Source: Mitsuaria sp. WAJ17
GTDB taxonomy: Bacteria; Pseudomonadota; Gammaproteobacteria; Burkholderiales; Burkholderiaceae_C
NCBI RefSeq assembly: GCF_014174515.1
Contig: NZ_JACJUG010000014.1
Coordinates: 1 to 64,000 of the forward strand
Reading direction: 5' to 3'
Length of the DNA stretch: 64,000 nt
Shown: piece by piece, positions 18,718 to 27,918 of the stretch
Numbering within the stretch: the stretch's first letter is position 1
Layout of the letters: every line of letters starts with the position of its first letter
The notes under the pieces: model-generated
Database searches by the model: none
Seen by the model: only the letters and a program-made list of their open reading frames with translations
What the model was told of the DNA's origin: nothing
Program-made: the position numbers and the translations under genes

Positions 18718-19332
18718 CTAGGCAAGCAGGCGCAGCCCGAGCAGGAATAAGACGAGAGCCGTGATGCGCGCCATGCTCTTGCGCCCCTGCCCGTTCGGCG
18801 CAATCCATCGGCGCATCAGGCTGCCTGCAGCGCCCAGCAGGGCATGGAACAGCACGCTCAGCACGGTCAGCCAGCTGCCCAGCGCGACCAACTGGGCTGA
18901 CGCGGGGCCTCGTCCGGCTTCCAGGAATTGCGGCAGGAACAGCGCGAAGAACAACACGGCCTTGGGATTGAGCAGGCTGTTCAGGCAGGCGCGCCACCAG
19001 AGGGCATGGGCCGCCACGAGTGAATCGCCGCCCACTTCCGGCAAGTCCTTCGGCGTCAAGGCGCGCCAGGCCAGATGGAACAAGTAGGCGGCGCCGCACA
19101 GGCGCAGGGCGCCCTGTGCCGCCGGCGTCTCGGCAAAGAACAGGCCCAAGCCCGATGCGGTCAGCACGGTCAGCACGATGTCGGCGACGCCGATCCCGAA
19201 GGCGATCTGGAGCGCGCCTCGCCGGCCATAGTGAACGCCATGGACCAGCACGAAGGCCATGTTGGGCCCAGGGGAGAGCAGCAGCAGCAGTACCGCCGTG
19301 CTGAACAGCGCAAGGGTCTCGGGGCTAGGCAT
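18718..19332 (-). CDS. LysE/RhtB family amino-acid exporter
   Basis: Inner-membrane exporter of amino acids or derivatives, 204 residues with about six hydrophobic segments. The diagnostic family motif LLLLSPGPNMAFVL lies at about 16-29, and SLLNPKAVLFFALFLPQF in the middle matches the conserved NPK segment. It overlaps the VOC gene by 8 nt, so the two are co-translated. The divergent MocR-type regulator next door is a usual partner for such exporters. Confidence 0.92.
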   Translation of the reverse strand: MPSPETLALFSTAVLLLLLSPGPNMAFVLVHGVHYGRRGALQIAFGIGVADIVLTVLTASGLGLFFAETPAAQGALRLCGAAYLFHLAWRALTPKDLPEVGGDSLVAAHALWWRACLNSLLNPKAVLFFALFLPQFLEAGRGPASAQLVALGSWLTVLSVLFHALLGAAGSLMRRWIAPNGQGRKSMARITALVLFLLGLRLLA

Positions 19333-19753
19333 TGCAGTCTCCCGGCGGGCGGACGCCGGCGCTCGCGAAGGTCACCAGGTGCAGCTTGTTGCCATCGGGA
19401 TCGCGCAGGTAGGCCCCGTAATAGTCCGGACCGTACTGCGGGCGCCAGCCGGGGGCGCCTTCGCAGCGGCCGCCCGCCGCCAGCCCCAGCGCATAGGCAC
19501 GATCGACCGCGTGGCGATCGGCGGCCTGGAACGCGACCATGCAACCGTTGCCCGCGCTGGCGGGCAGCTGGTCATAGGGCTCATAGACGTAGAAGCGAGG
19601 GCGGCTCTGGGCGGCTGCTGCCCAGCACAAGGCGGGCGAACCACCGTCCGGCAGGACTTGGCGCCGCTGGAAGCCCAGGGCGTGCATCAAGGGGGCGTAG
19701 AACCGAAGCGACCGCGGCAGGTCGTGGCTGCCGACGGTGATGTGACTGAACAT
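19325..19753 (-). CDS. VOC family (glyoxalase/bleomycin-resistance fold) protein
   Basis: A 142-residue protein of the vicinal-oxygen-chelate superfamily with two beta-alpha-beta-beta-beta modules. It begins FSHITVGSHDLPRSLRFY and ends GAYLRDPDGNKLHLV, the family's metal-binding end strands. H4 and a glutamate-equivalent position are candidate ligands. Members act as dioxygenases, lyases or resistance proteins; the reaction here cannot be told. It is the first gene of a two-gene unit with the LysE exporter. Confidence 0.85.
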   Translation of the reverse strand: MFSHITVGSHDLPRSLRFYAPLMHALGFQRRQVLPDGGSPALCWAAAAQSRPRFYVYEPYDQLPASAGNGCMVAFQAADRHAVDRAYALGLAAGGRCEGAPGWRPQYGPDYYGAYLRDPDGNKLHLVTFASAGVRPPGDCNA

Positions 19754-19837
19754 GAACGTACCCGTGCATGAAGAGCGGAGGAAACAGCTTAAGATCGCCC
19801 AGCGAGTACATTCAACGAATTGTTATAGGTACTTTGC

Positions 19838-21160
19838 ATGAAGGGCTCCCAAGACTTGGCCAATCGGATCCTCGAGCGCATCGAACGCGGGGAGTTGCGT
19901 CCGGGGGCTCAGTTGCCGCCCTTGCGGCAGCAGGCCCGGGAGTGGGGCGTTGCGCTGGCGACTGCGGTGCGCGCCTATGCTTTTCTCCGGGAGAAGGGCC
20001 TGGTCGTTGGTGAGCGGGGGCGCGGCACTTTCGTGCGCGATCAGGGGGCCGGCTGCAACGACGCCCTGGTGCAGGCGCCTTCCTCTGCGCCAGCGATCGA
20101 CCTGAGCTTCAACTCGCCGACCGTTCCGGGGCAGGAAGAAATGTTGCGCCACGGTCTGCGCACTCTTGCTGCGACGGGTGACATCTCTGCGCTGATGCGC
20201 TCAATGCCGCCGGGTGGGACGCCGCACCAGCGCACAGTCGCTGCACGTTTTCTGCGCGAGCGCGGCCTGGCGCTGGACGCCGAGCAGGTCCTGTTCGTCA
20301 ATGGCGCTCAGCACGGGATTGCCATGGCGCTGGCCGCCTGCTGCCAGCCCGGAGACGCCGTGGCGGCCGATGCCCTCACCTACCCAGGGCTGCGCGCCGC
20401 CGCCCAGGCGCAGCGCATTGATCTGGTTCCCGTGCCGATGAGGCCCGATGGCTGTGCCGACCTGTCAGCGTTGGAGCGGCTGTGCGCTCGATCCAGGGTG
20501 CGGGCCTACTACTGCATGCCGACGATCCACAACCCGCTGGGTTCGGTGATGTCCTTGGCGCAGCGGCGGAGTCTCGTGGCCCTTGCGCGTGCGCAAGGGC
20601 TGACCCTGATCGAGGATGCGGCCTATGCCTTTCTGGCCGATCCGGCGCCCCCGCCCCTTTATGCGCTGGCCCCGGAAAACACGATCTATGTATCGGGCCT
20701 GTCCAAGAGCATTGCCACGGGCCTGAGGATCGGCTTTGTCGCAGCCCCCTCGGGGCGGGTCGAGGCGCTGGCGCGGCAGATCCGTGTCTCGATCTGGAAT
20801 CCCTCCTCGCTGGCCATTGCCTTGGCCTGCCAGTGGATGGGCAGTGGCGAGGTTGTGCGCTTGGAGGCCGTCAAGCGCCAGGATGCGCGCGAGCGCCAGG
20901 CCTTGGCGCGGGAGATCCTGGCCGGTTGCGCGCTGCGTGGGCATGAGGCGGCCTATTTCGTGTGGCTTGAGTTGCCAGAGACCTTGCGCGCAGAGGATGC
21001 AGCCGCACGGCTGGCCCAGCGCGGCCTGATCGTCACGACGGCCGAGCCTTTCGCAATCGGGCCCGTGCGGCCCCAGGCCTTGCGCCTGGCTCTGGGGTCC
21101 TTGCCCCTGGATGCGCTTCGCGCCGCGCTGCAGCAGGTGCGTCGCGAAGTGCTCTGGTAG
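19838..21160 (+). CDS. MocR/PdxR-type regulator: GntR HTH fused to class I aminotransferase domain
   Basis: A 440-residue transcription factor. The N-terminal winged helix (1-70; NRILERIERGELRPGAQLPP then TAVRAYAFLREKGLV) is followed by a PLP-binding aminotransferase fold (about 85-437). The Schiff-base lysine is K290 in SGLSKS, and the cofactor-contact motif is HNPLG. Such proteins bind PLP or an external aldimine to sense amino acids or amines and mostly do not catalyse transamination. It is divergent from the VOC/LysE pair across 84 nt, so it probably controls that unit and itself. No strong ribosome site is visible before the ATG. Confidence 0.9.
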   Translation: MKGSQDLANRILERIERGELRPGAQLPPLRQQAREWGVALATAVRAYAFLREKGLVVGERGRGTFVRDQGAGCNDALVQAPSSAPAIDLSFNSPTVPGQEEMLRHGLRTLAATGDISALMRSMPPGGTPHQRTVAARFLRERGLALDAEQVLFVNGAQHGIAMALAACCQPGDAVAADALTYPGLRAAAQAQRIDLVPVPMRPDGCADLSALERLCARSRVRAYYCMPTIHNPLGSVMSLAQRRSLVALARAQGLTLIEDAAYAFLADPAPPPLYALAPENTIYVSGLSKSIATGLRIGFVAAPSGRVEALARQIRVSIWNPSSLAIALACQWMGSGEVVRLEAVKRQDARERQALAREILAGCALRGHEAAYFVWLELPETLRAEDAAARLAQRGLIVTTAEPFAIGPVRPQALRLALGSLPLDALRAALQQVRREVLW

Positions 21161-21263
21161 GTTGCGCGCCACCGGCAGGCGGCGCCAGCACGCCCCCTGC
21201 CACCGCGGGAAAGTCCCCAATCCAGGCGTCTGCAGTTCATCCAGCACTTTTAGTGCGATCCGC

Positions 21264-21291
21264 AAGTCCTTATTTTTGAAGGACTTTTTTT
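21264..21291 (+). terminator. rho-independent terminator after the MocR-type gene
   Basis: The 8-bp stem AAGTCCTT (21264-21271) / AAGGACTT (21279-21286) with a 7-nt loop runs into a T-tract ending at 21291. It isolates the dcw promoter from the upstream gene. Confidence 0.85.
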
Positions 21292-21355
21292 CTGCGGCTG
21301 GTCGGTGAAATCAACTGTAAGTGATTGATTTCATTGAACTTTTTTCTGATTTTCC

Positions 21356-21418
21356 TTGACCTGGCGGCGGTCGGTTAGTAAAGTGGGAGAAATTGTCAAA
21401 TAGTGGGCCGCTGTGGCG
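21356..21418 (+). promoter_or_regulatory. dcw promoter (Pmra) with MraZ-type 10-bp-spaced repeats
   Basis: -35 TTGACC (21356-21361), 17-nt spacer, -10 TAAAGT (21379-21384). From 21384 onward four pentamers follow at exact 10-bp steps: TGGGA (21384), TGTCA (21394), TGGGC (21404), TGGCG (21414). The first, third and fourth resemble the TGGGN boxes through which MraZ represses its own operon in enterobacteria and Mycoplasma. The last repeat overlaps the mraZ GTG start. Autoregulation is inferred. Confidence 0.8.
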
Positions 21419-21853
21419 AATTACGTGTTTCAAGGGGCGAGTGCCTTGGCGATGGACGCCAAGGGGCGCTTGACCGTCCCTACACGCCACCGAGAGCTGT
21501 TGCAGGGCTTGTGCAATGGCCAGCTGACCATCACCAAGCATCCCGAGGGTTGCCTGATGGTCTTCCCCCGCCCGGCCTGGGAAACCTTTCGCGACCGCAT
21601 TGCCGCGCTGCCCATGTCGGCCGCCGGCTGGAAGCGCGTCTTCCTGGGCAATGCCCAGGATGTCGAGATCGACAGCGCTGCCCGCGTGCTGATCGCCCCT
21701 GAACTCCGTGCCAGTGCCAGCCTCCAGAAGGACGTGATGCTGCTGGGCATGGGCAGCCATTTCGAACTCTGGGACGCCGCGGCCTATGCCGCCCACGAGG
21801 CCCAGGTCATGCAATCCGAGCTGCCGGACGCGCTCAAGGACTTCAGCTTCTGA
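21413..21853 (+). CDS. mraZ: transcriptional regulator MraZ
   Basis: First gene of the division/wall cluster, 146 residues with two SpoVT-AbrB-like domains. The N-terminal one has [19 protein letters not shown] and the second [17 protein letters not shown], the two conserved DxxGR/DxxxRV DNA-binding motifs. MraZ forms ring oligomers and binds direct repeats in its own promoter. It starts with GTG, which is needed to keep the family's N-terminus (ANYVFQGAS), and has no good ribosome site. The stop is 2 nt before rsmH. Confidence 0.95.
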   Translation: MANYVFQGASALAMDAKGRLTVPTRHRELLQGLCNGQLTITKHPEGCLMVFPRPAWETFRDRIAALPMSAAGWKRVFLGNAQDVEIDSAARVLIAPELRASASLQKDVMLLGMGSHFELWDAAAYAAHEAQVMQSELPDALKDFSF

Positions 21854-21855
21854 TC

Positions 21856-22878
21856 ATGAGCGCCACCCCCACTGCCTCCCCCGAGCCCTTCAAGCACACG
21901 ACTGTCCTCCTCAACGAGACGGTGGAGGGCGTGCTGCACCAGCCGGACGGCGTCTATGTGGACGGCACCTTCGGGCGCGGCGGGCATTCGCGTCTGCTGC
22001 TGAGCCGGCTGGGACCGCAGGGCAGGCTCATTGCCATCGACCGGGACCCCGAGGCCATCGCGGCCGCCACCTCAGGCGAGACGCGGGTCGAGGACCCGCG
22101 TTTTTGCATCTGCCACGCCCCCTTCGCCCAGATGGGCGAGGAGCTGGAGCGCCTGGGCGTGCACGCCATCGACGGCCTGATGCTGGATCTGGGCGTCTCC
22201 AGTCCGCAGATTGACAACCCCGAGCGCGGGTTCAGCTTCCGTTTCGACGGCCCGCTGGACATGCGCATGGACACGACCCGCGGCGAGAGTGCCGCGGATT
22301 TCCTGGCCCGTGCCGACGAGCGCCAGATTGCTGAGGTGATACGCGACTATGGCGAAGAACGGTTTGCTCTCCCGATTGCAAAGGCGCTTGTTGCTCGCCG
22401 GGAAGGCGGGAGCCCTGTTCGAACAACCGCCGAGCTTTCCAAAGTCGTGGCTGGTGCGGTCAAAACCCGCGAACCGGGCCAGGACCCTGCAACGCGCACA
22501 TTTCAGGCTCTACGGATACTCGTCAACGCCGAGCTTGAGGAGCTCGAGCAGGGTCTGAACTCGGCCCTGCGCCTGCTGCGCCCGGGCGGCCGCCTGGCGG
22601 TGATCAGCTTTCACTCGCTGGAAGACCGCATCGTCAAGAACTTCATCGCTCAGCACAGCAAGGACGTGGTCGATCGCCGCGCGATGTTCGCCGCGCCCAA
22701 GCCCCTGGCGCTGAAGGCCCTGGGTCGCATCAAGCCCAGCGAGGCCGAGGTGAAGGCCAACCCGCGCTCGCGCTCCGCCATCCTGCGCGTGGCCGAGCGC
22801 ACGGACGCGCCCCTGGTCGAGGCGCCGGCCGCCGTGCCCAAGCCTGGCAAGCCCGTCAAGCGCAAGGGAGGCCGCTGA
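21856..22878 (+). CDS. rsmH: 16S rRNA (cytosine(1402)-N4)-methyltransferase RsmH
   Basis: SAM-dependent methyltransferase acting on C1402 in the 30S P-site; 340 residues, normal for the family. Signatures are [14 protein letters not shown] at the N-terminus, the SAM site [10 protein letters not shown], the [11 protein letters not shown] segment, and [14 protein letters not shown] near the C-terminus. The stop overlaps the ftsL start as TGATG. Between 22325 and 22545 codon usage becomes clearly less GC-rich than in the rest of the gene, although the protein stays conserved. Confidence 0.96.
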   Translation: MSATPTASPEPFKHTTVLLNETVEGVLHQPDGVYVDGTFGRGGHSRLLLSRLGPQGRLIAIDRDPEAIAAATSGETRVEDPRFCICHAPFAQMGEELERLGVHAIDGLMLDLGVSSPQIDNPERGFSFRFDGPLDMRMDTTRGESAADFLARADERQIAEVIRDYGEERFALPIAKALVARREGGSPVRTTAELSKVVAGAVKTREPGQDPATRTFQALRILVNAELEELEQGLNSALRLLRPGGRLAVISFHSLEDRIVKNFIAQHSKDVVDRRAMFAAPKPLALKALGRIKPSEAEVKANPRSRSAILRVAERTDAPLVEAPAAVPKPGKPVKRKGGR

Positions 22879-23180
22879 TGTGGTCTCGCATCTCGCTGGT
22901 GCTGTTGGCTGCGGTGATGGTTTCTGGCTACTACCTGGTGCGCAGCAGCTATGAGGCGCGCCGTCTCTTCACCGAGGTCGATCGCGCCCAGAACGAGGGT
23001 CGCAAGCTGGAGGCTGACCACCAGCGCCTGCTGGCCGAGCGCCATGCCCAGGCCACCAATCTGCGGGTCGAGCAGGTCGCCCGCGAGCGCCTGAAGATGC
23101 GCGCCGTCTCGCCCGCCATCACCCAGACCGTCGAGCTGGGCGGCCGTCCCGCCTCGGCGGTTGCAGGAGCACAGCCGTGA
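22878..23180 (+). CDS. ftsL: cell division protein FtsL
   Basis: Small bitopic divisome protein, 100 residues. One transmembrane helix (about 5-20) is followed by a periplasmic leucine-zipper-like coiled coil (about 30-70). It forms the FtsQLB complex and helps activate FtsWI. Sequence identity in this family is low, so the call rests on size, topology and position between rsmH and ftsI. It overlaps ftsI by 4 nt. Confidence 0.9.
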   Translation: MWSRISLVLLAAVMVSGYYLVRSSYEARRLFTEVDRAQNEGRKLEADHQRLLAERHAQATNLRVEQVARERLKMRAVSPAITQTVELGGRPASAVAGAQP

Positions 23181-24958
23181 GCGCCAAGCGCCCTGGCGGG
23201 AATGCCCTGAGCCCGCGCGGCGTCAATTACGCCACCAGCCCCCTGCTGGCGGCCAAGACGCCGCCCTGGCGTTCGCGCTTTCTTGTCGCGCTGGTGGGAC
23301 TGGCCTTCGCCGGCCTGCTGGGGCGTGCCGTCTATGTGCAGCTGGTGGCCCAGGACTTCTTCCAGCGCCAGGGTGAGGCCCGCTACGCCCACACCCTGGA
23401 GCTGCCCGCCAGCCGCGGCCAGATCAAGGACCGCAGCGGCCAGGTGCTGGCCTCCAGTGTGGCCGTGCCCTCGATCTGGGCCTTCCCCAAGGACGTCGAT
23501 ACCGACCCGGACAAGCGCCGCGAACTGGCCCGCATCCTCAAGGTCAGCCCGCAGGAGCTGGACAAGCGCCTGGACCCCTCCAACCGCTTCGTCTTCCTTC
23601 GCCGTCTGGCCGACGATGACACCGCCGCGAAGATCAAGGCCCTGAACCTCAAGGGCGTCTTCCAGGACCGCGAGTACAAGAGGCAGTACCCGGAAGGCGA
23701 GTCCGCCGCGCACATCGTCGGCTTCACCAACCTGGAAGAGCGGGGCCAGGAAGGCATCGAGCTGGCTTTTCAGAAGGAGCTGCAGGGCCGCGACGGCAGC
23801 CGCGCCGTGGTCAAGGACCGCCTGGGCCGCGTGGTGGAGGACATGGGCGAGCGCGTGCCCGCCAGCAACGGCCGCGACATCCAGCTCTCCATCGACGCCA
23901 AGGTGCAGTTCTTCGCCTACCAGCGCATCCGCGACGCCGTGGCCGAGCACCGTGCCAAGGCGGGCTCCGTGGTGGTGCTGGACGTTCAGACCGGCGAGGT
24001 CCTGGCGCTGGCCAACTGGCCCAGCTACAACCCCGGGGACCGCCAGAACCTGCTGGGCGAGCAACTGCGCAACCGCGCGCTGACCGATGTCTTCGAGCCT
24101 GGCTCGACCATGAAGCCCTTCACCATCGGCCTGGCCCTGGAGACCGGCCGCGTGCGCCCGGACACCGTCATCAACACCGCCCGGGGCGCCGTGATGATCG
24201 CCGGCTGGTCGCCCACCGACGTCCACCCCTACGGCGACCTCACGGTGGCTCAGGTCATCCAGAAGTCCAGCAACGTGGGCACGGCCAAGATCGCCATGCA
24301 GATGCCGGCGCGCGAGATGCACGAGATGTTCACCGCCATCGGCCTGGGCCAACGTCCGCAGCTGGAGTTCCCCGGCGCGATGACCGGCAAGCTGCGCCCC
24401 TACAAGAGCTGGCGGCCCATCGAGCAGGCCACCATGAGCTATGGCTACGGGCTCTCGGCTTCGCTGTTCCAGCTGGCCCGCGCCTACACCACTTTCGCCC
24501 GCGACGGCGAGGTCATCCCCATCACCATCATGAAGCGCGCCAGCAGCGAGCCGGTCAGCGGCCTGCGCGTCTTCAAGCCCGAGGTGGCCCAGCAGGTGCG
24601 CGCCATGCTGCAGACGGCCGCCGCGCCGGGCGGCACGGCGCCGGCGGCCATGGTCCCGGGCTACAGCATCGGCGGCAAGTCCGGGACCGCGCACAAGCAG
24701 GAAGGCAAGGGCTACGCCGGCCACAAGTACCGCTCCTGGTTCGTGGGCCTGGCGCCCATCAGCAAGCCGCGCATCGTGGTCGCGGTGATGGTGGACGAGC
24801 CCAGCAACGGTGTCTATTTCGGCGGCGCCGTGGCCGCCCCGGTCTTCAGCCAGGTCGTGGCCCAGACCTTGCGCCTGATGGGCGTGGCGCCGGACCTGGA
24901 TGTCAAAACACAGATCGTCGCGAGCCAGAAGCTCGAGGCGGTCGAAGAAAGCTTCTGA
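23177..24958 (+). CDS. ftsI: peptidoglycan D,D-transpeptidase FtsI (PBP3)
   Basis: Septal class B penicillin-binding protein, 593 residues: a short cytoplasmic N-terminus, one membrane helix (about 34-55), a pedestal domain (about 70-230) and a transpeptidase domain. Active-site motifs are STMK at 310-313 (nucleophile S310), SSN at 364-366, and KSGT at 501-504. It cross-links septal peptidoglycan with FtsW as the glycosyltransferase partner. It starts with GTG at 23177, overlapping ftsL. Confidence 0.97.
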   Translation: MSAKRPGGNALSPRGVNYATSPLLAAKTPPWRSRFLVALVGLAFAGLLGRAVYVQLVAQDFFQRQGEARYAHTLELPASRGQIKDRSGQVLASSVAVPSIWAFPKDVDTDPDKRRELARILKVSPQELDKRLDPSNRFVFLRRLADDDTAAKIKALNLKGVFQDREYKRQYPEGESAAHIVGFTNLEERGQEGIELAFQKELQGRDGSRAVVKDRLGRVVEDMGERVPASNGRDIQLSIDAKVQFFAYQRIRDAVAEHRAKAGSVVVLDVQTGEVLALANWPSYNPGDRQNLLGEQLRNRALTDVFEPGSTMKPFTIGLALETGRVRPDTVINTARGAVMIAGWSPTDVHPYGDLTVAQVIQKSSNVGTAKIAMQMPAREMHEMFTAIGLGQRPQLEFPGAMTGKLRPYKSWRPIEQATMSYGYGLSASLFQLARAYTTFARDGEVIPITIMKRASSEPVSGLRVFKPEVAQQVRAMLQTAAAPGGTAPAAMVPGYSIGGKSGTAHKQEGKGYAGHKYRSWFVGLAPISKPRIVVAVMVDEPSNGVYFGGAVAAPVFSQVVAQTLRLMGVAPDLDVKTQIVASQKLEAVEESF

Positions 24959-24961
24959 GCC

Positions 24962-26473
24962 ATGCTGACCCGTCTCAAATCCCCCGAAGCTGCCGCCCGC
25001 TGGCTCCAGGAATGGACCACGGGCGCCCTGCGCACTGACAGCCGCCTGGTCCAGCCCGGTGATGCCTTCATCGCCTGGCCCGGCTACGCGCGCGACGGCC
25101 GCAACTACGTGGCCGCTGCTCTGGCCGCGGGCGCCGCGACTTGTCTGGTGGAGGACGAGGGCGTGGACGCCTTCGGCTTCATCGACGCCCGCGTGGCCTC
25201 CCTGCCCGGCCTGAAGAGCCGCACCGGCGCCATCGCCGCCCAGTACTACGGCCAGCCCAGTCTGATCCTGCCGGTGGTGGCCACCACCGGCACCAACGGC
25301 AAGACCTCCACCGCCTGGTGGACAGCGCAAGCCCTGACCCTGCTCGGCCATCGCTGCGGCGTGGTGGGCACCCTGGGTGTGGGGGTGCCGCCCATTCCGG
25401 GCACCGGCCAGGCCGCCGCGATCGAGTACACCGGCCTGACCACCCCTGACCCCGTGATGCTGCAACAGGCCTTCGCCCGCATGCGCGACGAGGGTTTCGG
25501 CGCCTGTGCCATCGAGGCCTCGTCCATCGGCATCAAGGAGCACCGCCTGGATGGCACGCAGGTCCGCGTGGCCCTGTTCACCAACTTCACCCAGGACCAC
25601 CTGGACTACCACGGCAGCATGGCCGCCTACTGGGAGGCCAAGCGCGAGCTCTTCGGCTGGAGCGGGCTGCAGGCGGCGGTGATCAATGCCGACGATGCGC
25701 AGGGCGCCGCGCTGGCCGCGGAGCTGCGGTCCCAAGGCAAGCTGGACCTCTGGACCTACGGCCTGAACCGCAGCGATGTGCGCCTCTCGGCCCATGCGCT
25801 GCACTACCGCGCGGGCGGCCTGGCCTTCACGCTGAAGGAGCAGGGCGCGGCGGACCAGCTCATCGAGACCGGCCTGATCGGCGAGTACAACGTGGCCAAT
25901 CTGCTGGCCGTGATCGGCGGCCTGCGCGCCCTGGGCCACACGCTGGAGGCCCTCGTGCCGGTGGCCGGCCTCGTGACGCCGGTGCCCGGCCGCATGCAGC
26001 GCGTTGGCAATGGGCGCGAGCTGCCGCAGCTGGTGGTCGACTACGCCCACACGCCCGACGCCCTGGAGAAGGCCCTGGCCGCGCTGGCGCCGCTGGCCGA
26101 GGCCCGTGGTGGCCAGCTGGTGTGCGTCTTCGGCTGCGGCGGTGACCGCGACCGGACCAAGCGCCCGCAGATGGGCGCCATCGCCGCTCGCCTGGCCGGC
26201 CAGGTGGTGGTGACCAGCGACAACCCCCGCAGCGAGGACCCGGCGCAGATCCTGGCCGACATCGTCGCCGGCCTGCCGTCCGGTGCGCCGCACAGCGCGC
26301 TCATCGACCGCCGCGTGGCCATCCGCGAGGCCGTGCTGGGCGCCTCGCCGGCCGACGTGGTCCTGGTGGCCGGCAAGGGCCATGAGGACTACCAGGAAAT
26401 CCAGGGCCAGCGCCATCCCTTCTCCGACGTGGAGGAGGCCCGCGCCGCCCTGATCGAGAGGGCCGGCCTGTGA
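24962..26473 (+). CDS. murE: UDP-MurNAc-L-Ala-D-Glu:meso-diaminopimelate ligase MurE
   Basis: Adds the third stem residue in cytoplasmic peptidoglycan synthesis; 503 residues with three Mur ligase domains. The ATP-binding loop is TTGTNGKTSTAW (about residues 107-118). The C-terminal DNPRSEDP motif is the meso-diaminopimelate selector, in contrast with the lysine-type D(D/N)P(N/A) pattern. It starts 3 nt after the ftsI stop and overlaps murF by 4 nt. Confidence 0.97.
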   Translation: MLTRLKSPEAAARWLQEWTTGALRTDSRLVQPGDAFIAWPGYARDGRNYVAAALAAGAATCLVEDEGVDAFGFIDARVASLPGLKSRTGAIAAQYYGQPSLILPVVATTGTNGKTSTAWWTAQALTLLGHRCGVVGTLGVGVPPIPGTGQAAAIEYTGLTTPDPVMLQQAFARMRDEGFGACAIEASSIGIKEHRLDGTQVRVALFTNFTQDHLDYHGSMAAYWEAKRELFGWSGLQAAVINADDAQGAALAAELRSQGKLDLWTYGLNRSDVRLSAHALHYRAGGLAFTLKEQGAADQLIETGLIGEYNVANLLAVIGGLRALGHTLEALVPVAGLVTPVPGRMQRVGNGRELPQLVVDYAHTPDALEKALAALAPLAEARGGQLVCVFGCGGDRDRTKRPQMGAIAARLAGQVVVTSDNPRSEDPAQILADIVAGLPSGAPHSALIDRRVAIREAVLGASPADVVLVAGKGHEDYQEIQGQRHPFSDVEEARAALIERAGL

Positions 26474-27918
26474 GCGCTGCCTGCCTCATGACTCTGGCCC
26501 AGGCCCACGCCCTGCTGCAAACGCTGCTGCCGCAGGCCCGGCTGGTGGGCGAGGGCACGACGCCGCTGCAGCGCGTGCACAGCGACACCCGCAGCCTGCA
26601 GCCCGGCGACCTCTTCGTGGCCCTGCGCGGCGAGCGCTTCGATGCCAACGACTTCCTGGCCCAGGCCCGCGAGGCCGGTGCCGCTGCGGCCTTGGCCGAG
26701 CGCGGCCTGGAGGCCGCCGGCCTGCCCGGCATCGAGGTGCCTGACGCCAAGGCAGCCCTCGGCCTGCTGGCCCAGGCCTGGCGTGCCCGCCTGCAGCTGC
26801 CGGTGATCTCGGTGACCGGCAGCAATGGCAAGACCACGGTCACGCAGATGATCGCCAGCATCCTCACGGCCTGGCTGGGCGAGGACGCCCTGGCCACCCA
26901 GGGCAACCTCAACAACGAGATCGGCGTGCCCCTGACCGTGCTGCGCCTGCGCCAGGACGACACCCGCTGGCACCGCGCCGCGGTGATTGAACTGGGCATG
27001 AACCATCCCGGCGAGATCGCCCCGTTGGCCGCCATGGCCCAGCCCACGGTGGCACTGGTCAACAACGCCCAGCGCGAGCACCAGGAGTTCCTCGGCACGG
27101 TGGAAGCCGCCGCGCGCGAGAACGGCGAGGTGATCCGCGCCCTGGCCGCCAACGGCGTGGCCGTGTTCCCGGCCGAGGACGCCTGTGCCCCGATCTGGCA
27201 CGAGCTGGCTGGCGCGCGCGCACAGCTGAGCTTCGCGCTGCAGGGCCAGGCCGATGTGAGCGGCCGCGCTCAGTGGGTCGATGCCGGCCACTGGGCGCTG
27301 GAGCTGCACACGCCGGCGGGAGACGCCCCGGTGGTGCTGTCGGTAGCCGGTCAGCACAACGTGCGCAATGCGCTGGCGGCTGCGACCTGCTGCCTGGCGG
27401 CAGGCGCGCCCCTGGCCTCGGTGGTGCAGGGGCTCGAAGCCTTCCGCCCGGTCAAGGGGCGCTCGGCCTTGCGTCGGATCGAGTGGGCAGGGCAAGACCT
27501 GACCCTGATCGACGACAGCTACAACGCCAACCCGGACAGCGTGCGGGCGGGCATCGAGGTCCTGGCCGACCTGCCAGGCAGCAGCTGGCTGGTGCTGGGC
27601 GACATGGGCGAGGTCGGTGACCAGGGCCCGGAATTCCACCGCGAGGTGGGGGCCTACGCGGCCCAGCGGGGCCTGGCCGCGCTGTGGTGCGCGGGGCCGG
27701 CGGCGGCCCATGCGGCCGCGGCCTTTGAGGCGTCGGGGGGCGCGGGCGGCCACAAGGACTGCCGCGCCTTCGCGACGGTGGACGAGCTCATCGCGGCGCT
27801 GGGCGCCGCACCGGAAGTCAAGAACGTGCTCGTCAAGGGATCGAGATTCATGCGCATGGAACGGGTGGTGGCGGCCTTGGCCGGCACGCAGGACCAAGGG
27901 GGCGCTCATGCTGCTTAG
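26470..27918 (+). CDS. murF: UDP-MurNAc-tripeptide:D-Ala-D-Ala ligase MurF
   Basis: Adds D-Ala-D-Ala to complete the UDP-MurNAc-pentapeptide; 482 residues. The ATP-binding loop is [12 protein letters not shown] (about 116-127). Conserved [12 protein letters not shown] and [17 protein letters not shown] confirm MurF rather than another Mur ligase. It starts with GTG at 26470 inside the murE stop region and overlaps mraY by 11 nt. Confidence 0.97.
   Translation: MSAACLMTLAQAHALLQTLLPQARLVGEGTTPLQRVHSDTRSLQPGDLFVALRGERFDANDFLAQAREAGAAAALAERGLEAAGLPGIEVPDAKAALGLLAQAWRARLQLPVISVTGSNGKTTVTQMIASILTAWLGEDALATQGNLNNEIGVPLTVLRLRQDDTRWHRAAVIELGMNHPGEIAPLAAMAQPTVALVNNAQREHQEFLGTVEAAARENGEVIRALAANGVAVFPAEDACAPIWHELAGARAQLSFALQGQADVSGRAQWVDAGHWALELHTPAGDAPVVLSVAGQHNVRNALAAATCCLAAGAPLASVVQGLEAFRPVKGRSALRRIEWAGQDLTLIDDSYNANPDSVRAGIEVLADLPGSSWLVLGDMGEVGDQGPEFHREVGAYAAQRGLAALWCAGPAAAHAAAAFEASGGAGGHKDCRAFATVDELIAALGAAPEVKNVLVKGSRFMRMERVVAALAGTQDQGGAHAA

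Noticed and set aside
18587..19099. Minus-strand frame overlapping the LysE gene
   Set aside because: It is rich in Arg/Pro/Gly without motifs and is out of frame with the clear LysE protein on the same strand.
22949..26416. Open frame of more than 1100 codons on the minus strand across ftsL, ftsI and murE
   Set aside because: It is antisense to three certain genes and low-complexity throughout. No start signal or homologous motif is seen.
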